From contig JAGPDJ010000028.1 of NCBI GenBank assembly GCA_018057635.1, positions 1 to 9,465 on the forward strand: 9,465 nt of DNA, read 5' to 3'. The notes under the pieces are model-generated. The model made no database searches. It saw only the letters and a list, made by a program, of their open reading frames with translations, and was not told where the DNA came from. Below, in pieces: positions 1 through 5,959 of the stretch; position 1 is the first letter of the stretch; every line of letters begins with the position of its first letter. The DNA comes from Ferruginibacter sp. (GTDB taxonomy: Bacteria > Bacteroidota > Bacteroidia > Chitinophagales > Chitinophagaceae). A program made the translations under genes and the position numbers.

Positions 1-510
1 CCCTGGTTTGCTGTTATTCAATACATTTTTCAGGCATTTTTCAGGAGATAGTTTCGTATCAAAATCACCGCTCAAAACACTCCACATCACTGTTTTTAAT
101 TTAAACCTGGGTTTATTAAGTTGATCCAGCTGAAACCTGGTAATCCTTCCATAAGGAGGGCGGTATAAATTGCTGTCAATGTATTTCTTTGCTTCAGCAA
201 TATCATCGAGGTAAACAGCATCATTGGTTTTCCAGCCGTTCAGGTGGTTAAAACTATGATTTCCTACAGCATGGCCTTCATCAATTATTCTTTTATATAC
301 ATCAGGGAAAGCAAGTACATTTTTACCGATACAAAAAAAACTTGCCCTGGCATTGTATTTCTTCAATTCATCCAGCACAAAGGGCGTAATTGTTGGATGA
401 GGGCCATCATCAAAACTCAGGAAAATTTTTTTTTCAGTAACCGGAACAGACCAAATACATTGTTTATAAAATGTACTTATCCATCGCGGCATTTTTGCCA
501 AATAAAACAT
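1..510 (-). CDS. Polysaccharide deacetylase (NodB/CE4 family), 3' end cut by window edge
   Basis: The reading frame is open from an ATG at 510 down to base 1 with no stop (170 residues), so the gene continues past the left edge. Family role: metal-dependent removal of acetyl groups from N-acetylated sugars in peptidoglycan, chitin-like or other polysaccharides. The NodB motifs are visible in order: SFDDGP at residues 32-37 (Asp34 catalytic base, Asp35 metal ligand), HSFNH at 85-89 (His85 and His89 metal ligands), RPPYG at 117-121, and a WSVLSGDFD segment at 143-151 where motif 4 belongs. The last motif (Leu-x-His) would lie outside the window. An in-frame TAA lies shortly upstream and no other ATG lies between it and 510, which supports this start. 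The N-terminus shows no signal peptide or lipobox, so how the enzyme would reach a periplasmic substrate is unclear. The substrate cannot be told from sequence. A terminator at 657-687 separates it from the upstream lipoprotein gene, so it probably has its own promoter. Confidence 0.9.
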   Translation of the reverse strand, partial: MFYLAKMPRWISTFYKQCIWSVPVTEKKIFLSFDDGPHPTITPFVLDELKKYNARASFFCIGKNVLAFPDVYKRIIDEGHAVGNHSFNHLNGWKTNDAVYLDDIAEAKKYIDSNLYRPPYGRITRFQLDQLNKPRFKLKTVMWSVLSGDFDTKLSPEKCLKNVLNNSKPG

Positions 511-656
511 CTGGCAATTTAATACCAATTCAAGTTAAAAAGCACAAATTGCCTTTATACTGCAATAATTCAATTGCCTGACAGGATAAAATAAGGTCTT
601 GAAAAATAAAATACATACTACACTCTTATTGTGAAAAATATATACCCTGAAAAATA

Positions 657-687
657 AAAAAGCTGCCCCAAACAGGAGCAGCTTTTT
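657..687 (-). terminator. Intrinsic terminator of the lipoprotein gene, possibly bidirectional
   Basis: Perfect 10-bp inverted repeat: AAAAAGCTGC at 657-666 pairs with GCAGCTTTTT at 678-687. Two further C-G pairs are possible inside after one mismatch, leaving a small loop. It starts about 20 bases past the lipoprotein stop codon on the minus strand and gives a T-run in both directions. Its position fits termination of the minus-strand transcript before the deacetylase gene. Confidence 0.8.
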
Positions 688-706
688 CATTCATTAAATA
701 ATATGA

Positions 707-1636
707 TTAATAAGGCAAGATGAAAGTCCGTACAATACCATTTGCATTGGTATAAACCACTTTATAATAATAGGTTGATCCAACAGCAGGGCAAGATGTA
801 GGGGCACCTGTTGCATCCAAACCAAATGTTACAACAACTGAAGATGCCAGCCTTTGGTGAGACAATTCGCCGCTTACCAGCCTGAAATCGCAATCCTGGC
901 GGAAAACCATGGGTTGATTGATTACAGTTACGAATGGGATAGCAAAACGGTTCAGGCCCCATTCAGAAATACCGGTAGTTGATCCATCTGTATGCGTTCC
1001 AACTGTTGATATTACAATGCCATTGTTGTAAGTGAAAGTGCGCCTTTTAGCAACCTGCCAGCTACGCTGTGCTCCATTATCAAATGTTACATTCATGCCA
1101 GGGCTTGTAATGGTATGAACAATCGTTCCTAAAGAAGCAAGGTCACGCAGGCGTCCACCAGAAACATTGGTAACAATGTGTGTGCCATTGATCGTAATGC
1201 TCTTATTATCCCTTACACGGGTGATTTTTAAGTTCTGAATGCTGGTTGTTAATACTGCTCCTGCATCCCTCCAGCGAATTCCCAAAGGCATGGTAAGTAC
1301 TACAACACCTGTACGGATACGGGTTCCGGAACAATTATTTCCATTGTAGGTAATAGTGATCCTCCGGAGTGTGGCAGTTGAATCGAGTAAAACAGTAGCA
1401 TCGCATGGTAGTGTTAAAACACTTTCTTCCCTGCCTTCAAAAGCAGCAAAACTTTCAACTGCTGCATTGGCATCATTAATTGCCGCATCAGATTCAGCAG
1501 AAAAACGGGACTGATCATCAGAATGGGTTGTAAGATCTGAGTTTTCGGCAGCAGTTGTATCATCTTTTTTACAACTGGTAAAGGTTACTGACATTGCTAT
1601 AAAAGCAAACAATATCAAACGGAATGTCTTTTTCAT
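707..1636 (-). CDS. Predicted surface lipoprotein of unknown function
   Basis: 309 residues. The N-terminus is a lipoprotein signal peptide: two early lysines, a hydrophobic stretch at about 6-19, and a lipobox-like FTSC with the acylated Cys at 22. The next residues are Lys-Lys-Asp-Asp, resembling the Bacteroidota lipoprotein export signal (Cys-x-Lys followed by two acidic residues), so outer-leaflet display is inferred. Residues 23-77 are rich in Asp, Ser, Thr and Ala and look like a flexible tether. From about 78 to the C-terminus the chain alternates short hydrophobic strands with Gly/Asn turns, suggesting an all-beta domain. Four cysteines in the mature part (78, 102, 249, 282) could form disulfides. 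I recognise no enzymatic motif and no named family. The gene is divergent from gltX and followed by a hairpin terminator, so it is probably monocistronic. A 7-of-8 match to the Bacteroidota -7 box (TATGTTTT, minus strand, 1662-1669) lies 25 bases before the ATG, but no -33 TTG is seen at a suitable distance. Confidence 0.8.
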   Translation of the reverse strand: MKKTFRLILFAFIAMSVTFTSCKKDDTTAAENSDLTTHSDDQSRFSAESDAAINDANAAVESFAAFEGREESVLTLPCDATVLLDSTATLRRITITYNGNNCSGTRIRTGVVVLTMPLGIRWRDAGAVLTTSIQNLKITRVRDNKSITINGTHIVTNVSGGRLRDLASLGTIVHTITSPGMNVTFDNGAQRSWQVAKRRTFTYNNGIVISTVGTHTDGSTTGISEWGLNRFAIPFVTVINQPMVFRQDCDFRLVSGELSHQRLASSVVVTFGLDATGAPTSCPAVGSTYYYKVVYTNANGIVRTFILPY

Positions 1637-1767
1637 ATTTTTTAAATTTTTTGTTTGTTATAAAACATAGATGCAAGGAATCGTTAAAAGTTTAATTCAG
1701 TATAAAATTTTATTAAAAAATCTTACAATATCCCATCCAAACGATAAATCTAAACTGATATTATATG

Positions 1768-1800
1768 TTGTAATCGCTAATTAACTGATCCTTAACTTTG
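1768..1800 (+). promoter_or_regulatory. Bacteroidota-type promoter for gltX
   Basis: A full match to the -7 consensus TAnnTTTG (TAACTTTG, 1793-1800) is preceded by TTG at 1768-1770 with a 22-base spacer, within the range reported for the -33/-7 promoter of this phylum. The box ends only four bases before the gltX ATG, so the transcript would have almost no 5' leader. Confidence 0.6.
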
Positions 1801-1804
1801 TACT

Positions 1805-3334
1805 ATGAGTAATAAAATAAGGGTCCGTTTTGCCCCAAGCCCAACAGGAGGCCTTCACCTGGGAGGTGTACGAACAGTTTTATACAATTACCTGTTTGCC
1901 CGTAAGCATGGAGGCAGTTTTATCGTTCGTATTGAAGATACTGATCAGACACGCTATGTAGAAGGTGCTGAAGCATATATATTTAAATGTCTTGAGTGGT
2001 GTGGACTAACACCCGATGAAAGCCCCTTGCATGGAGGTGATTTTGGGCCTTACCGCCAAAGTGAAAGAAAACCAATTTACAGGGAATATGCCGAACAACT
2101 TATTAAAGATGGACATGCTTATTATGCATTCGATACGCCTGATGACCTGGAGAAAATGCGAAATGAGCTGAAAACAGCCGATAACCCGTCTCCACAATAT
2201 GATGGAACGGTTAGGATGAAAATGAAAAATTCGCTCTGTATGCCCGCTGAGGAAGTAACAAAATTACTGGAAGCGGGTGCCAGGCATGTGATCCGGATTA
2301 AGATGCCCAAAGCTGAAACCATCCGTTTTACAGATATGATTCACCAGGAAGTAAGTTTTGAATCTGACCTGGTTGATGATAAAGTGTTGCTGAAAGCAGA
2401 TGGCATGCCCACATACCACCTTGCGGTTGTTGTAGATGACTACCTGATGAAAATAACACATGCTTTCAGGGGTGAAGAATGGCTCAGCAGTGCCCCGGTG
2501 CATGTAATGTTATGGAAATACCTCTTCGGTCTTGATAAAATGCCCCAATGGGCGCATCTGCCATTAATACTCGGGCCCAGCGGAAAGCTGAGTAAGCGGG
2601 ATGGCGCTAAATATGGCTTCCCTGTTTTTGCCATGAACTGGGCAGATAAAAAAACCAATGAACTTACAGAAGGGTTTAAAGAGAAGGGATTTTTACCGGA
2701 AGCATTCATCAACCTGCTGGCTGTTTTGGGCTGGAATGACGGTACAGAACAGGAATTATTCAGCATGGAAGAACTGGTTGATAAATTCTCTGTTGAACGC
2801 GTTCACAAAGCAGGTGCAAAATTTGATTTTGAAAAAGCAAAATGGTTCAACCAGGAATGGATAAAACGTTCGGAAGCAACCCGGCTATTGCCATTGGTTA
2901 AGGAAATATTCATTGAAAATGGAATTCAAATTTCAGATGAGAATTACCTGCTAAAGGTGATTGACCTGGTTAAGGACCGATGTATACTATTACCTGATTT
3001 TCTTACACAAGGTTCCTACTTCTTTCAAACACCGGCTGCATATGATGAAGCATCAGTGAAAACAAAATGGGACGAAGGAAAGAAAACATATTTTGAAGCA
3101 CTGGCTGTTGAATTTAAAATGATCAGTCATTTTTTACTGGTAAATATTGAAGAAACTTTTAAAAAACTGGCTGTTGAAAAAAATATCAAAGTGGGTGAAC
3201 TTCAAATGATATTCCGGGTGATGCTTGTTGGCAGTAAGACCGGGCCAGGCGTATTCCAGATATCGGAAACCATTGGAAAAGAAGAAACTGTTCATAGGAT
3301 TGAAAAAGCGTTGCTGGCTTTTCAAAATTTATAA
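1805..3334 (+). CDS. gltX: Glutamyl-tRNA synthetase (class I)
   Basis: Charges tRNA-Glu with glutamate in the cytoplasm using ATP. 509 residues, the normal length for bacterial GltX. The catalytic Rossmann domain opens with FAPSPTGGLHLGG (residues 9-21), which carries the HIGH-type ATP-binding motif as HLGG. VRIEDTD at 41-47 helps form the glutamate site. ADGMPTYHL at 198-206 and RGEEW at 222-226 are typical of the family, and the second ATP motif KLSKR lies at 261-265, followed by Asp-Gly. The helical anticodon-binding part fills roughly 330-509 and ends with the usual GPGVFQI-like segment. The ATG at 1805 is preferred because it gives the customary few residues before the first motif and no later ATG precedes the motif. 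Whether the enzyme discriminates tRNA-Glu from tRNA-Gln cannot be decided here. The next gene starts 61 bases downstream without an obvious terminator, so read-through is possible. Confidence 0.97.
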   Translation: MSNKIRVRFAPSPTGGLHLGGVRTVLYNYLFARKHGGSFIVRIEDTDQTRYVEGAEAYIFKCLEWCGLTPDESPLHGGDFGPYRQSERKPIYREYAEQLIKDGHAYYAFDTPDDLEKMRNELKTADNPSPQYDGTVRMKMKNSLCMPAEEVTKLLEAGARHVIRIKMPKAETIRFTDMIHQEVSFESDLVDDKVLLKADGMPTYHLAVVVDDYLMKITHAFRGEEWLSSAPVHVMLWKYLFGLDKMPQWAHLPLILGPSGKLSKRDGAKYGFPVFAMNWADKKTNELTEGFKEKGFLPEAFINLLAVLGWNDGTEQELFSMEELVDKFSVERVHKAGAKFDFEKAKWFNQEWIKRSEATRLLPLVKEIFIENGIQISDENYLLKVIDLVKDRCILLPDFLTQGSYFFQTPAAYDEASVKTKWDEGKKTYFEALAVEFKMISHFLLVNIEETFKKLAVEKNIKVGELQMIFRVMLVGSKTGPGVFQISETIGKEETVHRIEKALLAFQNL

Positions 3335-3395
3335 ATCAACCAATTAGCCATTTCATTCAGCCGATTGATGTATTTTTAATTTACAAGAAAGAAAA

Positions 3396-3803
3396 ATGAA
3401 AAGACCCATCAGAGTATTAGTTGCAAAAGTTGGATTGGATGGCCACGACCGTGGAGCCAAAGTAATAGCCACCGCATTGCGTGATGCCGGTATGGAAGTG
3501 ATCTATACCGGGCTGAGGCAGACTCCCGAAATGGTTGTAAATGCAGCTTTGCAGGAAGATGTTGATGCAATAGGTATCAGCATTTTAAGCGGTGCACACA
3601 ATACTGTTTTCCCTAAGATCATCGCTTTAATGAAAGAAAAAGAAATGGATGATGTATTGCTAACCGGCGGTGGCATCATTCCGGAAGACGATATGGAAGC
3701 ATTGCATAAAATGGGTGTAGGAAAACTATTTGCCCCGGGAGCCACTACCTCCAATATTGCAGGATATATTACTGACTGGGTAAGAGAGCACCGGTCATTT
3801 TAA
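3396..3803 (+). CDS. Stand-alone cobalamin (B12)-binding domain protein, methylmalonyl-CoA mutase C-terminal type
   Basis: 135 residues, essentially only the B12-binding Rossmann-like domain found at the C-terminus of methylmalonyl-CoA mutase. The base-off/His-on signature is complete: DGHDRG at residues 15-20 (His17 the predicted cobalt ligand), Ser-Ile-Leu at 62-64 as the SxL element, and a Gly-Gly-Gly run at 91-93 contacting the nucleotide tail. [18 protein letters not shown] and the FAPG segment at 112-115 closely follow mutase sequences rather than methionine synthase or corrinoid methyltransferase domains. The TIM-barrel substrate domain is absent, so the protein should act as the small subunit of a split acyl-CoA mutase (methylmalonyl-, isobutyryl- or 2-hydroxyisobutyryl-CoA type). 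Its large subunit is not in this window. A purine-rich stretch (AAGAAAGAAAA) sits directly before the ATG. The enoyl-CoA hydratase gene starts 51 bases downstream, which supports a shared role in acyl-CoA metabolism. Confidence 0.9.
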   Translation: MKRPIRVLVAKVGLDGHDRGAKVIATALRDAGMEVIYTGLRQTPEMVVNAALQEDVDAIGISILSGAHNTVFPKIIALMKEKEMDDVLLTGGGIIPEDDMEALHKMGVGKLFAPGATTSNIAGYITDWVREHRSF

Positions 3804-3831
3804 AATCCCTTTATTAAAAATCATATTCTAC

Positions 3832-3839
3832 TAAATTTG
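3832..3839 (+). promoter_or_regulatory. -7 box candidate for the enoyl-CoA hydratase gene
   Basis: TAAATTTG is a full match to the Bacteroidota -7 consensus TAnnTTTG and ends 15 bases before the ATG at 3855. No TTG is seen at the expected -33 distance, so the promoter is less certain than the one before gltX. If active, the hydratase can be transcribed separately from the B12-binding gene. Confidence 0.45.
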
Positions 3840-3854
3840 TACAAACACACATCC

Positions 3855-4658
3855 ATGTATAAAAATTACACTTCTCTTTTGCATAGCCTGGAAAATGGCA
3901 TTCTAACGATAACCATTAACCGCCCGGATAAATTAAACGCCTTGAATGCTGCAGTTTTCACCGAACTGGATATTGCCATGGATGAAATAAATGAGAACCC
4001 CGAAATTAAATCGGTCATTATTACAGGAGCCGGGCCAAAAGCGTTTGTGGCAGGTGCCGACATTACTGAATTTGATGGCCTGAATAAAGAAGAAGCGATG
4101 GCACTGGCAAAAAGGGGACAGGATGTTTTCTTTAAAATGGAACATTGCGCTAAACCCATTGTAGCTGCTGTAAATGGGTTTGCCCTTGGTGGTGGTTGCG
4201 AATTGGCTATGGCCTGCCATTTCAGGCTGGCTTCAGAAAATGCGAAATTTGGCCAGCCCGAAGTAAACCTGGGTTTGATTCCCGGTTATGGTGGTACACA
4301 ACGGCTAACACAACTGATAGGAAAAGGGAAGAGCATGGAACTGCTGATGACAGCTCATATGATTGATGCCAATGAAGCTCTGCAATTGGGCCTGGTGAAC
4401 CATGTAACTACGGCCGAAAGCCTGTTGCAAAGAACAAAAGATATTTTACAGATCATTCAAACAAAAGCCCCCATTGCTGTTGGAAAGATCATAGAATGTG
4501 TAAATGTGGCTGTTGTAAGCGACAGTGCATATACAAATGGCAAAACTGGCTTCGATAAAGAGATTGAATCCTTTGGTGATTGCTTTATTACTGAAGATAT
4601 GAAAGAAGGCACCAGCGCATTTTTAGAAAAAAGAAAAGCACTGTTCACAGGAAAATAA
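3855..4658 (+). CDS. Enoyl-CoA hydratase (crotonase superfamily)
   Basis: Adds water across the 2,3 double bond of trans-2-enoyl-CoA, a step of fatty-acid and branched-chain amino-acid breakdown. 267 residues, a typical single-domain crotonase. Visible: the first oxyanion-hole segment FVAGADI (64-70); VNGFALGGGCE (106-116) with Gly113 as second oxyanion-hole residue and Glu116 equivalent to Glu144 of rat mitochondrial hydratase; and FGQPE (132-136) with Glu136 equivalent to rat Glu164. Both catalytic glutamates are therefore present, favouring a true hydratase over an isomerase or inactive paralogue. PGYGGTQRL follows at 143-151. The ATG at 3855 is chosen over an in-frame TTG at 3837 because that TTG lies inside the -7 box and the family normally starts shortly before the LENGILTITINRP strand. 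Substrate chain length cannot be told. The preceding B12-binding gene hints at propionyl-CoA or branched-chain metabolism, but this is inference. Confidence 0.92.
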   Translation: MYKNYTSLLHSLENGILTITINRPDKLNALNAAVFTELDIAMDEINENPEIKSVIITGAGPKAFVAGADITEFDGLNKEEAMALAKRGQDVFFKMEHCAKPIVAAVNGFALGGGCELAMACHFRLASENAKFGQPEVNLGLIPGYGGTQRLTQLIGKGKSMELLMTAHMIDANEALQLGLVNHVTTAESLLQRTKDILQIIQTKAPIAVGKIIECVNVAVVSDSAYTNGKTGFDKEIESFGDCFITEDMKEGTSAFLEKRKALFTGK

Positions 4659-4912
4659 CATCCGTTAACAAATAATCATATTTATAATTCTTCCCACCTG
4701 AATTACCGGGCTCTTTCCGTGTTTTATAAAATATTGCCATTTCATTTATGATAAACATCATGGATTAGTATTTCTATGAATTTTAATCATTCCAGGTAAA
4801 AATACCCAACTCAGGGTATAAAAAAAAAACTTTAATTTCTTTCTTTTACATTTTCTTGTACCCCATTAGAAAGAAACACAAGCTGAATTTTTTAAAACAA
4901 AAAATAAATTTT
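4659..4912 (+). other. AT-rich intergenic spacer with weak hairpins
   Basis: 254 bases without a credible gene. It holds a small ATGAT/ATCAT hairpin (4748-4761), a 6-bp inverted repeat ATACCC/GGGTAT (4802-4819) followed by a run of about ten A, and T-rich sequence before the beta-helix gene. TACATTTT at 4847-4854 matches seven of eight positions of a Bacteroidota -7 box, but no -33 TTG precedes it. No convincing plus-strand terminator for the hydratase gene is seen. Confidence 0.5.
4802..4819. repeat. Short inverted repeat ATACCC-6 nt-GGGTAT
   Basis: Six-bp stem and six-base loop (AACTCA) between the hydratase and beta-helix genes. On the plus strand it is followed by A residues, so it is not an intrinsic terminator for the hydratase. 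Only on the minus strand is it followed by T residues, and no minus-strand gene needs terminating here. It could be an operator or chance. Confidence 0.3.
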
Positions 4913-5920
4913 ATGAAAAAGAATTTTATTTTCTTATTGACCGGCCTGTTTGTATTTAATACCTCCTTTGCCAAAATATGGAGGATTAATAATACAGGCG
5001 TACCTGCAGATTTCACAACAGCCCAGGCGGCACATGATGCAGCTGGCGTAGCAAATGGAGATACCTTGCATTTTGAACCAAGCGGTACAGGATACGGAAA
5101 CCTGTCATTAACAAAAAGACTGATCATCATCGGCAATGGTTATTTCCTCGGTTCTGCGGCTACATTTTCCAACCCAAACCTGCAGGCAAATCCGGCAAGT
5201 TCCACCATTGGTGATATTTACATTTTTACAGGCGGCAGTAATTCAGTCATTATGGGTATGACATTTAGCAACGCATATATTGGTTACTCAACACCAGTTA
5301 ATAACCTGCTTTTCAGGCGAAACAGGGTGATTAACTTACTATATTTTTATAATGGAGGAACTTCCAATGTACAGGTAATGCAATGTTATATTGATGGGGC
5401 CGTTGCTCAAACCGGCACCCATAACAACGTGTTTCTTTCCAATAACATCATACTGCAGGGTGTTAGTTTTGATTCAAATGATGACGGTACTTTTCAGAAC
5501 AATGTAGTTCATGCTTCCGGCCTTGGATATGCAACTGCATTTACAAACTTTGTTTTGAGAAGTAATATCATGGTAGCCGGATCTTTAAGCCTTACTACCT
5601 GCACTTCTGAATTTAACCTGGGAAACAGTACCCAATTCGGCACTTCATCAGGTAACCAATCAAATATTAACATGGCCAATGTTTTTGCAGAGTACCCAAC
5701 GCTTGCAACAAACAGTTACGACGGAAGATTTGCACTCAAAGCCGGAAGCCCCGCTATTGCCGCAGGTTTTGGATCAGTTGATTGCGGTGCATATGGAAAT
5801 ATACCGGCTTATGTGAAATCAGGTATGCCTGATGTTCCATCCATATACAAACTTTCAGTACCGCCCATTGTAACAAACAACGTGTTAAGTGTGATCGTAA
5901 GTACCAAAATAAACAATTAA
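4913..5920 (+). CDS. Secreted right-handed beta-helix protein, function unknown
   Basis: 335 residues from the ATG at 4913. The N-terminus is a type I signal peptide: Lys-Lys at 2-3, hydrophobic core at 5-16, likely cleavage after Ser-Phe-Ala at 18-20. An in-frame TTG at 4856 would add 19 lysine-rich residues and spoil the signal peptide, so it is rejected. The mature N-terminus has a FTTAQAAHDAAGVANGDTL segment (34-52) and a beta-strand with a GYGNLSLTKRLIIIG pattern (60-74), which commonly precede beta-helix coils. From about 100 to 230 short strands alternate with Asn/Gly turns (SNSVIMGMTFSNAYIG, NNLLFRRNRVINL, NNVFLSNNIILQGV), as in pectin-lyase-like folds. Near the C-terminus, LKAGSPAIAAG (275-285) and VDCGAYG (289-295) are a frequent closing element of such Bacteroidota proteins. 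No catalytic residues can be assigned, and there is no recognisable T9SS C-terminal domain. The next gene starts 39 bases downstream, probably in the same operon. Confidence 0.8.
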   Translation: MKKNFIFLLTGLFVFNTSFAKIWRINNTGVPADFTTAQAAHDAAGVANGDTLHFEPSGTGYGNLSLTKRLIIIGNGYFLGSAATFSNPNLQANPASSTIGDIYIFTGGSNSVIMGMTFSNAYIGYSTPVNNLLFRRNRVINLLYFYNGGTSNVQVMQCYIDGAVAQTGTHNNVFLSNNIILQGVSFDSNDDGTFQNNVVHASGLGYATAFTNFVLRSNIMVAGSLSLTTCTSEFNLGNSTQFGTSSGNQSNINMANVFAEYPTLATNSYDGRFALKAGSPAIAAGFGSVDCGAYGNIPAYVKSGMPDVPSIYKLSVPPIVTNNVLSVIVSTKINN

Positions 5921-5948
5921 ATGAATGAGTAACTGATTGTTCATTTAA
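5917..5948. repeat. Perfect 9-bp inverted repeat between the two secreted-protein genes
   Basis: TTAAATGAA (5917-5925) and TTCATTTAA (5940-5948) are exact reverse complements around a 14-base loop. The left arm overlaps the TAA stop of the beta-helix gene and the right arm ends 11 bases before the next ATG. It is followed by A residues, not T, so it is not a standard plus-strand terminator. The stem is AT-rich and may be chance, an operator, or an mRNA hairpin tuning expression of the second gene. Confidence 0.4.
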
Positions 5949-5959
5949 AAAAAATTGTT

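Noticed and set aside
244..522. Plus-strand 92-residue open frame
   Set aside because: It lies opposite the polysaccharide deacetylase frame, which carries all the expected catalytic motifs; this one has no recognisable features.
641..650. TATACCCTGA shared, inverted, with 4811-4820
   Set aside because: A 10-base match between two AT-rich spacers is expected many times by chance in a window of this size; surrounding bases do not match.
3335..3370. Possible hairpin (ATCAA/TTGAT) after gltX
   Set aside because: Only about five AT-rich pairs with a long loop and a broken T-run; too weak to call a terminator.
3837..3854. TTG start adding six residues to the enoyl-CoA hydratase
   Set aside because: The TTG is part of a full -7 promoter box (3832-3839), and the ATG at 3855 gives the normal family N-terminus.
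4856..4912. TTG start adding 19 residues to the beta-helix protein
   Set aside because: The extension is rich in lysine and would bury the clear signal peptide that begins at the ATG at 4913.
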